DNA of 64,000 bases from JAMLHH01 sp037189845 (GCA_037189845.1 JBBCIS010000003.1:186001-250000), one strand, 5' to 3'. Positions 1-11,815 are shown, numbered from the stretch's first letter. Translations and numbers: made by a program. The notes: generated by a model not told the origin, from the letters alone.

Positions 1-3000
1 GCTTTCTTTTCAGCTGTAACAGGTTTTTCAGCAGCTTCTACAGTATTCAACTGGATTTTCTCCAGCAGGAATCTTGCATAATCTCTGATATTGGAATGTG
101 TCCAGAATGCAGTCACTGACAAAGCAGTTCCATAAGTTTTTTCTAATTGATTTTTCAGCTGAATGGACATCAGAGAATCTATACCAAGAGATTTGAACGT
201 TGTTTTGATATGAATATCTTCCGGTTGGAGCTTTACAACTTTTCCAACAATTTCTTTTAGTTGATTTTCAAGTGTGGCAATCCTGATTTCCATATCAGAA
301 ATTCCTGCTAAAATATCACGAAGACTTTCTTCTTTGGTGACATCATTCTGTACAGAATCTGATTTCACCTCGGTACGGAGCAAATCGTAAAAAGTATTTT
401 TGGCGGCCGAAGGATACGCCTGTTCCCATTTGTGAATATCAAATCTGAATGATCCTGCAACTGATACATCGGATTGCGCTATCACATCGTATAACTCTGT
501 GCATTCCTCAGGACTCAGCGGAGCAACGCCTTCTTCCCTGAGGCGTTCTGAACGATTTTCAGCTGATGCTGCCAGCCCTACATCCGACACAGTACCCCAT
601 TGGATGGAAGTACCCGGTAAACCCATTCTATGCCTGTATTCTACCAACGCATCCATATACCTGTTCGCTGCGACATAAGCGGACTGTCCGGGAGAGCCAA
701 ACAGAATAGTAGAAGAGCTGAATAATACAAAATGGTCCAAATCAAAAGCCTGTGCTTCTATGTGCAGATTATAGGCACCCAGCACCTTTGGACTTAGAAC
801 TCTGTAATAAGCATCTTCATCCAGATTCAGAATAGATGCATCATCCAATATTCCTGCAAGATGGAAAATTCCTTTGAGCGGTTCCGAATTGCTGAGATTG
901 ACAGCCAAAACCCTTTCTATATCTTCCCTTTCACTGACATCTGCTTTTTCAAGGATAATTTCAGCTCCGGCCTCCCTCAGCTCATCTATGACGGGACTAT
1001 CAGATTTACCTGTTCGTCCTGTGAGAATTAATCTTCTTGCACCGTTTTCAACCAGGTGTTTTGCAAAAGTTAATCCCAATCCTCCGTAACCACCCGTGAT
1101 CAGATAAGTAGCTTCTGCATCAAACGATACCTGACAGGATTCTTCCACCCAAACATCTTCATTGTCAATTTTAATAACAATTTTCCCGATGTGCTTACCA
1201 GTAGTCATGTACTCAAAAGCCTGCTGTGCCTGAGAGACATGGAAAACTTTACTTTGTAATGGTGTAAAATCTCCTGCCTCAAAGTATTCCAGCATTTCAC
1301 CTAAAATACCACCAACCAGACGTGGTTTCTCGAAAATCATTTTTTCAAAATCTATCATGAAATAGCTCAGTCCTTTGCTGAACACTTCAAGACCTATCCT
1401 GGAATTATCATAAACATCCTTTTTACCTATTTCTACAAACCGGCCAAAGTTCCTCAACAGCTCAAGACTTTTCACCATTGCACTGCCTGTAAGCGAGTTA
1501 AGCACTACATCTACGCCTTCGTCAGACGTATCCTGCATAATTCTGTCTGCAAAATCCAGACTTCTGGAGTCGTAGACATATTGAATACCCATAGATTTAA
1601 GCAGATCTCTTTTCTCCTTGCTACCTGCCGTTGCATATATTTCAGCTCCGACATATTGCGCAATCTGTATAGCTGCCAGCCCCACTCCTCCTGTGGCAGA
1701 ATGAATCAATACCCGTTCTCCTTTCTGAAGATTAGCTAATTCTATCAGGCCATAATACACAGTCAGATATACTACCGGGATTGTAGCTGCTTCTTCAAAG
1801 CTTAAATTATCAGGAATCACCTGCATCAAAGCTGCATTTACATGTATATGGGACGTCATCGTATGATATGCCATGCCGAATACTCTATCTCCGACACTGA
1901 GATGTGTAACATCGTCTCCAACAGCAGCTACTACTCCTGCACATTCAATCCCCAGAGTAGCAAATCCATTTTCTTTTCCCGGATAAATTCCTAATGCAGA
2001 CATCAGGTTCATAAAATTGATCCCTATTGCCTTAACTTCTACACGAACTTCATGCTTACCTAATGCCGGCAAAGATTTTTTTCTGACTTTCAGATTACTT
2101 AAAAGTCCGGGCTCTTCTGTTACAACTTCAAAAGGTTGATCTTCAACCAGCACTTTTTTCGTTTCAGAAATTACATGCTCATCTGTTGACAGCGGACTGA
2201 GTCTCTCAACTGAAATATTATCCTGACCAACCTTCCATGCATTTTCTTCGGTATCACTCAGAAAAATATCAACGGCCTTTGTATATCTGCCCCCAGCTAC
2301 CTGTACAGAAGACGCATTCAATTCCGGATGTTCATTCCTTGCTACATTCAATAATCCGATAGCCGTTGACTGTGCAGGAAACTGATCTACTGAGTCAGTC
2401 AACAACCATAACCTTACTCCTGAATCGGTATGCGTCACAGCCTGAATAATCCGCACTACCGAAAGTGTCGTATTTTCCTGTGGTTCAAGACCCGCTACTG
2501 ATTTTTCATCTGTATTCCATGTATGTATAACCGTATCTACCTGATCTTTTACCGCTTCAAATACTTTCAGATAATCATTGTAAACGGTAGGATTCACAAT
2601 GAACTCATGACTATTCCGGGAAAACAATTCTCCCTTTTTCACAATAAAGACCGGATTAATTTTCTGTATAAAATCTTCGGGCAAATCATCCGCAGCAAAT
2701 AACAAAAATTTCTTATCTCCTTTTACTGGCAGTTCTGCTTCTACTTCTATGGTTTCAAATAAAATCTGCTCTGATGCCCCATCTTCTGAAAGATCCTGCT
2801 CCAACCTATCGAGCTCGAAATCTCTCATCTCCAATAGTGCATTACCCTGAGCATCATATACTACTGCATTACCAATCAACTTATCGTAATGGTCTGAAGT
2901 CAGTTTCACAACAATAGTTCCTGAGGAAATATCTTTCCCATAGTGATGTAAAAGTACTTTGCCCACCGAGACCGGAACGAAAGTGCCTTTGTCCTGGTCG

Positions 3001-6000
3001 TTGTATACTGCAGAAAGATATGTCTGAATAAATCCATCCAGAATTGCAGGATGTACAAAATATCTCGAAACAGCATTCTGTATTTCCTTTCCAGCTTCAA
3101 TTTCTGCCAGAATAAAATTTTCTCCTGTCCTTAATTGAGTGACTGTTTGAAAGGAAGGACCATAAGGAAGGAATATAGACGTAGTTTGTCCATAATGCTC
3201 TTCTTTAGTAATTACCACATCCTGAACAGTTCTTTCAACTATCTCCACAGGAAGAGAATTTGGTAATAAACGTTCCTGTGTGGCATTGATATGTATTGTC
3301 GCCTCTGCATGTTCTACCCAGCTGCTCTCCTCTTCAGTATTTTGGGTACTGTAGATTGATATTTTATACGTATCGGCTATCTCCTTAGTCAGGACTACCT
3401 GCACTACAGTTGATTTTTCTTCCTGTAAAGGCAAAGCATTTTTCAATTGAATATCCTGTATAAGATGTCCTCCGGCTCCGAATAGCTCATGAATAGCAGC
3501 CCAAATCATCTCAATATAACCAGCTCCCGGGAATACGACTGTTTCCTGAATTGTATGGTCCTTCAGATAGGGATGTTCTTTCAGGTCAATTTCTGTTTCC
3601 CATACATGAATCTCGCTTCCTTCCGGCATTTCTACACGATGCATCAAAAACGGATGAGGAGCAGAACCATCTTTTCTGACAGATGTCAATCTTTTACCGG
3701 AAGATACATTTTCATCTACCCAATATCTGACTCTCTGCCACGGGTATGCCGGGAGCTGTACTTTGGAAAAATTCAAATCATACAGCTTTTTCCAGCTGAT
3801 TCTTCCACCATTGGAAAAATATTTTGCCACCTGATAAATCAATGTGTATTGTCCGTCTTTTTCCCTTTCTATGCTTCCTGCGGTCTGTACTTCCAATTGA
3901 AGACTTTCTGCATTTTCAGATATAGCCTGTAATAAAGTAGGATGAGGGCTGACTTCAACGAAGTGTCCGTAATTTTCCTGTATCAGCTGTTGTACAGTCT
4001 CTGCAAATCGGACCGTATTTCTGAGATTCTTTGTCCAATAATCTGCATTCAAAGTAGTACCATCTACTTCTTTAGCCAACACTGAGGAGAAAAATTCAAT
4101 CGGAGTAGAAACCGGCTGTACCCATTCTACCTCAGACCTCAAATCTTCTACCAATGGCTGCATCTGCGGACTGTGAGAAGCCACATCTACTTTTACTTTT
4201 CTTACAAATGCTCCTGTTTGTTCAAAATGCTGACAAATTTCATCTACAACATCCGGATTCCCTGAAATCACGCATGAGCTTGGACTGTTTTGCACACCGA
4301 TGCCTACTATATTTTCTCTGCCTGCAAATTGCTCAGTGACCTGCTCCGGTGGCAAAGCAATATATGCCATAGCTCCTTGCCCGGAAGTTTTCTTCATCAA
4401 CCGGCTTCTGGTACAAATAATTGCGGCAGCTGCTTCAATAGAAATTATCCCTGCAAGATAAGCAGCTCCGATCTCTCCCATGCTGTGTCCGATTACTGCT
4501 TTAAAATCCAGGCCGACTGATTTCCACCATTCAGCCAATGCGATTTCTATAGCCAGTAATGCAGGTTGCACCGCATCAATATCTTTCATGCCATCCGCTG
4601 AGAATAATTCTTCCGTCAATGACCAGGATGCGTAGGATTTACATGCCTCCGCAAACCGGTCAATCGCATTTTTGAATACCAGTTCAGACGCATAAAGATC
4701 TTTTCCCATTCCATTCCACTGTGCTCCTTGTCCCGGAAAAACCAATGCAGTTCTCTTTTTTTCTTCATTGTAGCCAACGAGAACATTGTCAGCGGTCTTA
4801 CCATCTATAATAGATTGTAATCCATTCAAAATATCTCCCTGGTTCTGGAAGATAATGGCTGCTCTGTACGGCAAGTCTGCCTTTCTGATCGCAACATTCT
4901 TAATCAGGTTAAAAAGCTCATCTTCACCGGATGCTTTTTCAAATAGTGGAAGGTAGAGCTTGCAATATTCCTGTAATGACTTTTCATTAGCAGCAGAAAC
5001 AGGAAGTATGTTGTATTTTCTTCTGATTGAGTTAGACTGTTTATTTCTCTCCGGAGCTTCCTCTACAATCACATGCGCATTCGTACCAGAAATCCCAAAG
5101 GAATTCAATCCAGCCATCAGAGGACGTTCGGGATGAGGCCAAGGCGTAGCTTCTGAAGGAATTTTCAATGTCAGCTCATCCCATGGAATGCCTGGGTTTC
5201 TTTCCTCATCAGCATACAGATTGGCAGGTATAGTACGATGCTGTATTGCCAGCAATATTTTGATTAAACCGGCAACTCCTGATGCTGCCTCTGTATGACC
5301 CAGATTGGTCTTGATAGAACCTACATAAAAAGTATCATCTGCATCACGACCCTCACTTAAAGCTCCTGATATAGATGCAATTTCCGCAGGATCACCTGCT
5401 TTAGTGCCTGTACCGTGAGCTTCTACATACTGAATCATTTTAGGCTCAATATGTGCTCTGCTCAAAGCATCCCTGATCATTATTTCCTGAGTAATGGCAC
5501 TCGGAGCCAACATGTGCTTGTGTGATTGCCCGTCACTGTTACATGCCGAACCGGGAACAATTCCATAAATAAAATCTCCATCCCTTTGTGCGTCGCTTAA
5601 TCTTTTCAAAATGACAGTAGCAGCTCCCTCCGTTCTTACATATCCCGAAGCATCTTTTGCTCCGAATCTGCATTTACCATAATCTGATAAAAGTTTTGAT
5701 CTGGAATATCCAATAGAAATAAAAGGATCTAAAATTAAATTTGCCGCTGAGCAAACAGCCAGATCGCATTCTTTCAGGTGTAAGCTCTGACTGGCAAGAT
5801 GTATAGCTACCAGAGAGGTTGAGCACGCAGTATCAAGAGTAAAAGTTGGCCCCTGAAGATTAAAAAAATATGCTAAACGGCCTGCAGCAGCATATCTACC
5901 GCTACCCGTAGTTGAATAAACATCTATATCATCTTTGGAATTGGTCAGAATATGTTCAAAATCACTGGACCACATCCCGGCGTATACACCTGTACGTGTA

Positions 6001-6374
6001 CCCCATATATCTTCCATCTTTAACCCTGCATCCTCAAAAGCTTCGTAAGTCACTTCCAGCATCAATCTCTGATGCGGGTCGACCTTTTCAGCTTCTCTGG
6101 GAGAAATCTTAAAGAATTTAGCGTCAAAATCCTTTAAGTTATCCAGCCAGCCACCTTGTCTGGAGACTATTTTACGATATCCTCTATCAGGATCCTGCAG
6201 AGAATCAATATTGGGAAATCTTTCGGACGGTACGTCCTTAAGTGTGCTTTTCTTTTCAATAAGAACTTTCCAAAAGTCATCTAAATTAAAAATATCACCG
6301 GAGTATCGGCAACCGACTCCAATGATAGCAACAGGTTCTTGTTGAGTAAATGTTCTTTTAGAATTATCTGCAAG
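1..6374 (-). CDS. Reducing type I polyketide synthase, KS-AT-DH-ER-KR-ACP (3' end outside window)
   Basis: Single-module polyketide synthase that would build and fully reduce a polyketide or fatty-acyl chain in the cytoplasm. Counting from the TTG at 6374, the ketosynthase nucleophile is Cys184 in DTACSTS, the acyltransferase has GQGAQ and Ser631 in GHSMGE, the dehydratase has His940, a quinone-reductase-like enoylreductase has an ATGGVG nucleotide loop near residue 1561, the ketoreductase has GGYGGLG near 1761 and a SAYVAANRY site near 1900, and the carrier domain has Ser2067 in LGIDSLMS. The frame stays open to base 1, so any thioesterase or later module is unseen. The dehydratase motif reads HxxxExxxxP instead of the usual HxxxGxxxxP. 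No in-frame ATG exists: an ATG at 6390 is in another frame and stops after ten codons, so TTG 6374 is a best guess. It follows the Wzz-like gene by 65 bp on the same strand, suggesting cotranscription. The family is certain; the product is unknown. Confidence 0.93.
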
Positions 6375-6439
6375 ATCAGAAATTTTCATGTACAGGTGTT
6401 TACCATAAAGATAACACCTATACACGATTTATCTTGATG

Positions 6440-7522
6440 CTAAGAGAAAGATGTGTTAGATTTTTCTTGTGCTAATTTTTCTTCATCAAAAGAATCTTTT
6501 GATGCTTTTACAAAACACAGGATAAGAATACTCAGACCACATCCAACAGCAAGGCCGATAATACCCCAGAAATCCGGGTCTCTTTCATCCAGCTCCGTTG
6601 AAAATGCAGGTTGATCTACGATTCTCATTACCTGTGCTTCTACGCCCAATGCTGATTTTGCAGCTTCCAGAGAAGAAACGGCATCATTATATTGTATATT
6701 CAGAATAGTAGTTTCTCTGGATATCTCACTGAGATTAACAACTCCTTTTTCCTTGTTATTGAAAATATTCTGATCCTTGGTAGATGCCATCAATCCATTG
6801 TAGTAATTGATTGCGCTGGCGATTGAATCTACTCTTTTTACCAGCTTGTCATAACCCTCCTGCGCTTTCTGATTAGAACTCAGCGCATAAAAGCGATGTG
6901 TGTTTTTAAGCATAGATTCGCATAGCTTGGTAGAAAGCTCTTTTACAGGTGTAAAAATGCCTGCTCTTATCAATCCGGCCAATGGGTCAAACTCAACTTC
7001 CATAAAATCTTCTGTAAACATCAGATACACAGCAGACATAATACTGTCTTCAGTGCTGGAAAGCCTGTAAATATCAGTAGCTGTGAATTTAAAGTTCTCC
7101 AATCCCGGAGTTACTTTATAGACATCCATATAACCTATCGACTGCAAATAATGGTTAATGAGCTTGTCCTTCTTGCCATTTACAACAGCCTCGTCCAACA
7201 TAGATGTCTTCAAGACATTTCTGGACATAAAGATACCTGAAAGAACATCATTGGATGTACCGCCGCCCATTCCGGCAAAAGAAGCCGCCAAAGACATCAA
7301 ACCTCCGAATCCGCCACTACTTCTTGCATCAATTGCATTGAATGAGGTATTAGCAACCCAAAGCTTTTCTGAAATATCAGCAAACCACCTTCCTCCGTAA
7401 TACATCAGAATTGTTGCAGCTATCACGATATAGATCCTCTTCAGGATATATATCGTATAGTTTTTTATACCTCTCAGGAGGTCTGTCAGTTTTATATCAT
7501 CACTTTGAAAATACGGATCCAT
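6440..7522 (-). CDS. Wzz/GumC-like chain-length determinant protein
   Basis: 360-aa inner-membrane protein of the polysaccharide copolymerase type, which sets chain length and couples synthesis to export. It has the expected layout: a short cytoplasmic N-terminus, a first membrane segment near residues 27-50 (YTIYILKRIYIVIAATILMY), a long periplasmic part with helical character, and a second membrane segment near residues 318-340 (FWGIIGLAVGCGLSILILC) followed by a short charged tail. It has no C-terminal tyrosine-kinase domain. The start lies 13 bp after the stop of the SLBB export gene, so the two are almost surely cotranscribed and their products likely form the periplasm-spanning export path. 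The family is recognised from topology and context more than from a strong motif. Confidence 0.8.
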   Translation of the reverse strand: MDPYFQSDDIKLTDLLRGIKNYTIYILKRIYIVIAATILMYYGGRWFADISEKLWVANTSFNAIDARSSGGFGGLMSLAASFAGMGGGTSNDVLSGIFMSRNVLKTSMLDEAVVNGKKDKLINHYLQSIGYMDVYKVTPGLENFKFTATDIYRLSSTEDSIMSAVYLMFTEDFMEVEFDPLAGLIRAGIFTPVKELSTKLCESMLKNTHRFYALSSNQKAQEGYDKLVKRVDSIASAINYYNGLMASTKDQNIFNNKEKGVVNLSEISRETTILNIQYNDAVSSLEAAKSALGVEAQVMRIVDQPAFSTELDERDPDFWGIIGLAVGCGLSILILCFVKASKDSFDEEKLAQEKSNTSFS

Positions 7523-7535
7523 ATAATCCCCCAGT

Positions 7536-10013
7536 TTATTGTCTCAATAGGTAAATGATTCCAATCGTAGATGCGGCACTTGTCAAGCTGATGATGATAC
7601 TTGGTAGTACTAAATTCCAGTTCAATGGTTGTTTAGGAACAGGAACAGATTCCGGCTTAGGCGGTTTGTAGTACGTCAAAACCTGAGAGCCTTCTCTTAC
7701 TTTAGCGTATTTTTTAATTCCTAAGAAACTTTTTGTTCTTCCTACGTCACCGTTTGGATGTAATACCATTGTTGCTTTGCGTTTTGCTCTTGGAGCATAA
7801 CCACCACCGTAATGATTAATATAAAACTTAGCTTTTTTACCCGGAATAAATTTGGCAGAAATAAATCTGTTCGTATCTGCTTCAGGATATTTAATTGCAC
7901 CTCTCACAGAAACCATCGGGTTCATCAAAGGAATTTCAATGATATCTCCATCTCTCAGCGCATAATTCGCATATGAAGTACTATCGCTGTATGCAGCCCT
8001 CAAATCAAGAACTTCGATTGCATTAACGCTATCTTTTCTATATAGCCGCGCTGAATTGATATGTGCATAAGGAGTCAACCCACCGGCTCTTTCTATCAGA
8101 TCAAGAATAGTTTCATCTTTAGACATAATCGGGTAAGTTCCCGGATACAAGACCTCTCCTGTAAGAGATACATTCATTTGTTCATTGAAATCAATGTTTT
8201 TGCGAACAAACACCTGATCCATAGGAGCCAACTCATAGTTCTTGGAAAAATTATCCAATTCAAGATTTGGTCCTATCTGAATCGTTTGTACAACAACTCT
8301 TTGTGCTTCTAAAGTTTTTCCTAAATCTTTATTGACATTTATTACCCTTGAAATTTCAATTTTATTATTAGCAGCTTCTTTTTTCAGACCTCCTGCATAG
8401 AAAATCAGGTCGTTTAAGGTAAGTCCCTCTGAATATTCTATTTTCACAGGTTTTCTTACGGAGCCAGTAATAGAGACTCTAAACGTATCAACAAAAGCTT
8501 GTTTTGAAAATAATTCAAGTTTATCTCTCTTTTGTAGTAAAACATTATCAGCAGCATTTTCATCCATAAAGATGTCCCTTACACTGATTTTCTGGATAAC
8601 ACTTGTCCCATCTTCCATTTTACGGGTAAGATATGCCCTCTCCATATATGTGGTAGGCAACATTCCTCCTGCTATTTTAATCAGGTCACTGATTCTATAT
8701 CCATCTTTGTACTGATAAACTCCCGGGATTAAAATTGCACCTGAAATTTCAACAGCATCTTCGCCTTTAACTGTAGACTCAGGTATAAAAATTTTATCTC
8801 CGTCTTTTAATTCAAAATCTGTACTACCATTTAAAATGGAAGTCAAATCCACATTGACAACTTCAATTTTCTGATTGACATATCTTTCTACTTTGATCAG
8901 ATCAGTAAATGCACTTGCTCTCAAACCGCCGGAAAATTCCAATAGTTTCTTCAAACCTTCACCGTTTTTGATTTCGTACTTATTCTGTTTTCTGACTGCA
9001 CCGGAAATCTCAACTACTTTACCAATAACAGGAACATATATTACATCATTTTCCTGCAAGTAAAAATTCTGTGCAGAATTACTGTTCAATAAGAATTCAT
9101 AAACATCAAACGATCTCAAAAATTTACCATCTCTTCTTACTTCAATATTTCTTATACTACCATTAACGGTTGGACCGTTAGCTGCATTCAATGCATTAAA
9201 CACTGAGTTAATTGCAGGAATCTGGAAAGTACCTGGTTGATTAACTTCACCTAAAATATTGATGCCGATATTTCTGGCATAGTTCAACGTAATTTCATAC
9301 TGAGTATTTTTCGGATTGATGAAAGAGGCCAGGCGTTTAGCAATCAATTGCTTCACTGCACCAAAGGTCAATCCTTTTACATATACACGACCAAATTCCG
9401 GTATTTGAATATATCCCTCTTTATTCACTTTGAAAGTACCATTATAGTCTGCATACCCCCATACTGCGAGTGTAATTTCATCATCTACACTTACAATATA
9501 AGAATCACTTACTTTAGCATCTGTAGACTTAACAAAAGTCTGAAGTAAGTCATTGTAAAAAATCTCATGGCCCCACACATGCAAAGCTATTTTTTGTGTA
9601 TTACCAACATTATCAATTTTCTTTTGCATCAATCCGATAGAATCCTGCAGAATTCTCATTTTGGAGGTTTGATCATACATCATATTAAACATACCTTCAG
9701 GAGTTGAAAAATCATAATTTGTCGGTATGATATCACCTGCCTGAGGAGTAGCTAATGCATCAGGTTTCTTATACGGTGTATTAGTAGCTTTCTTAGCAGA
9801 TTCTTCAATCTGTTCACTACTACCCATTAATAACTTCATCGTATTCTGATCCAAACCCATCATAGATGACTGGTTTTGATTAGGGAGCATGCTCATCATT
9901 TTTGATGGATTCATCAGATTGGTGATCTGATTAAGATTAATGCCTGACAACTGAGCTTGCGCAGAAAAAAGCAATGACGATGTGAAAATTGCTAATGCAA
10001 TTAGTTTTTTCAT
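7536..10013 (-). CDS. Wza-type polysaccharide export protein with multiple SLBB domains
   Basis: 825-aa exported protein expected to form the outer-membrane part of a polysaccharide exporter. A Sec signal peptide (residues 1-20, ending SAQA) is followed by a Met/Gln/Asn-rich stretch, then a Poly_export domain at about 150-240 (SYIVSVDDEITLAVWGY...) and a series of SLBB-like repeats, recognisable by recurring GEVNQPGTF, GAVRKQNKYE, GAILIPGVY, GSVRKPVKIE and GEVLYPGTYP turns. A hydrophobic segment (LVLPSIIISLTSAASTIGII) lies near the C-terminus. No lipobox Cys is seen, unlike classical Wza; the large multi-SLBB form is common in Bacteroidota. First gene of the operon with the Wzz-like protein and the polyketide synthase. 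The ATG at 10013 directly precedes the signal peptide. Confidence 0.9.
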   Translation of the reverse strand: MKKLIALAIFTSSLLFSAQAQLSGINLNQITNLMNPSKMMSMLPNQNQSSMMGLDQNTMKLLMGSSEQIEESAKKATNTPYKKPDALATPQAGDIIPTNYDFSTPEGMFNMMYDQTSKMRILQDSIGLMQKKIDNVGNTQKIALHVWGHEIFYNDLLQTFVKSTDAKVSDSYIVSVDDEITLAVWGYADYNGTFKVNKEGYIQIPEFGRVYVKGLTFGAVKQLIAKRLASFINPKNTQYEITLNYARNIGINILGEVNQPGTFQIPAINSVFNALNAANGPTVNGSIRNIEVRRDGKFLRSFDVYEFLLNSNSAQNFYLQENDVIYVPVIGKVVEISGAVRKQNKYEIKNGEGLKKLLEFSGGLRASAFTDLIKVERYVNQKIEVVNVDLTSILNGSTDFELKDGDKIFIPESTVKGEDAVEISGAILIPGVYQYKDGYRISDLIKIAGGMLPTTYMERAYLTRKMEDGTSVIQKISVRDIFMDENAADNVLLQKRDKLELFSKQAFVDTFRVSITGSVRKPVKIEYSEGLTLNDLIFYAGGLKKEAANNKIEISRVINVNKDLGKTLEAQRVVVQTIQIGPNLELDNFSKNYELAPMDQVFVRKNIDFNEQMNVSLTGEVLYPGTYPIMSKDETILDLIERAGGLTPYAHINSARLYRKDSVNAIEVLDLRAAYSDSTSYANYALRDGDIIEIPLMNPMVSVRGAIKYPEADTNRFISAKFIPGKKAKFYINHYGGGYAPRAKRKATMVLHPNGDVGRTKSFLGIKKYAKVREGSQVLTYYKPPKPESVPVPKQPLNWNLVLPSIIISLTSAASTIGIIYLLRQ

Positions 10014-10082
10014 TAGGCTGTTTTAATATTTTGATGCAAATGTAGTAAAAATGTTAACCTTCTTGGTTGTTTTAGTTAAGAT

Positions 10083-10114
10083 AAAAAAATAGGGTTGCAC
10101 GTTGGCAACCCTAT
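10083..10114 (-). terminator. Intrinsic terminator of the ompA-like gene
   Basis: A perfect 10-bp stem (ATAGGGTTGC, 10089-10098, pairing with 10105-10114) with a 6-nt loop is followed on the minus strand by ATTTTTTTAT. It lies 22 bp after the stop of the OmpA-family gene and separates it from the export operon downstream. Confidence 0.9.
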
Positions 10115-10135
10115 CATATTTATTTAAAAATAATA

Positions 10136-11650
10136 TTACTCAGCTATTCTGATTTCAACACGTCTGTTCAACTGATGTTGTTGCTCTTTAGTAGCATTTT
10201 TGAACATATTGTCAGCCTCACCATAGTAGGTGCCTATGAATCTGTCTCTGCTGATTCCATAAGTATTTGCCAGGTAGTTGATTACGGCATCAGTTCTTCT
10301 TTCTGACAAACCTATGTTATAGCTTTCGCTTGCTCTGACGTCTGTATAACCTTTAACTTCCATTTTGATTTCAGGGAATCTCAACATGTAGTTAGCCACC
10401 TGGTATAGCTCAGGAACTTCGCTTGTTCTGATATTAGATTTATCCAGGTCGAAGAATACGATAGACAAGAACCAACCAGAAACCTGATGTTTCACTTCGT
10501 TTGTGATCAATTCTTTGATTTGGTTGATCATAGCAGGAGTTAAACCATCACTTCTAACATTTACACCATTTGAATCAATTGGAAGCATTGGAGTAGAGTA
10601 CGGCTCCGGATCTTTGTGATCAGGAATACCATCACCATCACTATCCAAAGTTCTACCATGAGTATCTACCATTGCACCTTCTTCAGTATCCGGTTCCCAG
10701 TCTAACTCATCGATTACACCATCATTATCTGCATCCTTAACAGTATAAAGATTCGCCAGTTTAGCATCAGTCAGTGTCATGTACGATTCAAGCGTATTTA
10801 CCCACTCCAAATGTTCATTTTGAGCTTCTTTACTACCGAACTTATATGTCAGGTTCACATTAGTGTATGCCCATTTATCCAATCTTCCACCTCTGTGGCT
10901 ATCAATAATCAATGCATCTAACTTATCAGAGTTAGTCAATGTAAACTGTCCTTCCAGACCAATATCAAATCTCTTGTTGATTTTATATTTCAGACCTAAA
11001 GCCATAGGCACTACAAACTCAGTTGTTTTGTTTGTAAAACCTCTCATATACTTATAGTTAGGATCTGTTTCCTGTAAAGATCTTTTTGTTTCCAGATCAT
11101 ACAATTTGGAATCAAAGAATAATAAACCGATACCTACTTTACCGTAAGCCGAAACTTTTCTTTCATTGATAGGACGGTTTTCTTTATTAGCTCTGATATA
11201 CCTGTTCAAACCAACAAACATGTTGGAGAAGTTGATATATACATTACCGCTTACCTGATGCATTTGTGTCTTAAAGTAGAAAGGATCTCTAAAACCCAGT
11301 TGTAACCAGGTAGATCTGTCCTGATATCCTGTCTCTAATGGTCTTGATGCTCCCTGAAGCTTGCCGTAGATATAGTCAACCTGTACACCAAAAACGTTTC
11401 CCATCATTCTTGTGACTGATCCGCCAACACCGTATTGAACATCACTCAAAGGCCTTTGGAATCTATTGAAGTCATAAGAACGTACATCTGTAAATGGTGT
11501 AGTCATACCACCGTGTATTGTTACAGAATAGTTTTTAAGAATTTTGTCGGTCTGGATTCCTTGCGCGCTCACAACTTGAGGAGCTGCAACAATCCCTAGG
11601 GCAAATATTCCTAAACCTATGTTTTTACATTTTGAGTTAAAAACTTTCAT
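10136..11650 (-). CDS. OmpA-family outer-membrane protein with thrombospondin type-3 repeats
   Basis: 504-aa outer-membrane protein. The order is: a signal peptide (residues 1-29, ending VSAQ), an N-terminal beta-barrel region of alternating hydrophobic strands (about 40-275), acidic calcium-binding thrombospondin type-3 repeats at about 303-350 (DADNDGVIDELD, DSDGDGIPDHKD), and a C-terminal OmpA/MotB peptidoglycan-binding domain at about 390-504 with the typical VKGYTD and NIGLSERR motifs. It probably anchors the outer membrane to the peptidoglycan. The gene is monocistronic: it has its own -7 element upstream and a strong terminator downstream. Confidence 0.93.
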   Translation of the reverse strand: MKVFNSKCKNIGLGIFALGIVAAPQVVSAQGIQTDKILKNYSVTIHGGMTTPFTDVRSYDFNRFQRPLSDVQYGVGGSVTRMMGNVFGVQVDYIYGKLQGASRPLETGYQDRSTWLQLGFRDPFYFKTQMHQVSGNVYINFSNMFVGLNRYIRANKENRPINERKVSAYGKVGIGLLFFDSKLYDLETKRSLQETDPNYKYMRGFTNKTTEFVVPMALGLKYKINKRFDIGLEGQFTLTNSDKLDALIIDSHRGGRLDKWAYTNVNLTYKFGSKEAQNEHLEWVNTLESYMTLTDAKLANLYTVKDADNDGVIDELDWEPDTEEGAMVDTHGRTLDSDGDGIPDHKDPEPYSTPMLPIDSNGVNVRSDGLTPAMINQIKELITNEVKHQVSGWFLSIVFFDLDKSNIRTSEVPELYQVANYMLRFPEIKMEVKGYTDVRASESYNIGLSERRTDAVINYLANTYGISRDRFIGTYYGEADNMFKNATKEQQHQLNRRVEIRIAE

Positions 11651-11692
11651 GAATTGATATTGTTAGGTTTAATCAAATGGTTCGTGCAACCA

Positions 11693-11700
11693 CAAATTTA
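11693..11700 (-). promoter_or_regulatory. Candidate -7 element for the ompA-like gene
   Basis: On the minus strand the bases read TAAATTTG, a full match to the Bacteroidota sigma-ABfr -7 consensus TAnnTTTG, 43 nt before the ATG. A clear TTTG -33 box is not seen, so this rests on the -7 match and position alone. Confidence 0.5.
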
Positions 11701-11807
11701 TAAATATGTTTGATAAGTAGTGATAATCCTCATAATATTTTGTGCCATTTACTTAAAAAAGTTAAAAAAAATCAAATTATGGTAATATACTGATCTGTTT
11801 ATAGATA

Positions 11808-11815
11808 TAACTTTG
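11808..11815 (+). promoter_or_regulatory. Candidate -7 element for mnmE
   Basis: TAACTTTG matches the Bacteroidota -7 consensus TAnnTTTG and lies 25 nt before the mnmE ATG. No convincing -33 box is seen. Confidence 0.45.

Noticed and set aside
6358..6390. ATG at 6390 as the polyketide synthase start
   Set aside because: The frame ends in TAA after ten codons, and the ketosynthase is in a different frame.
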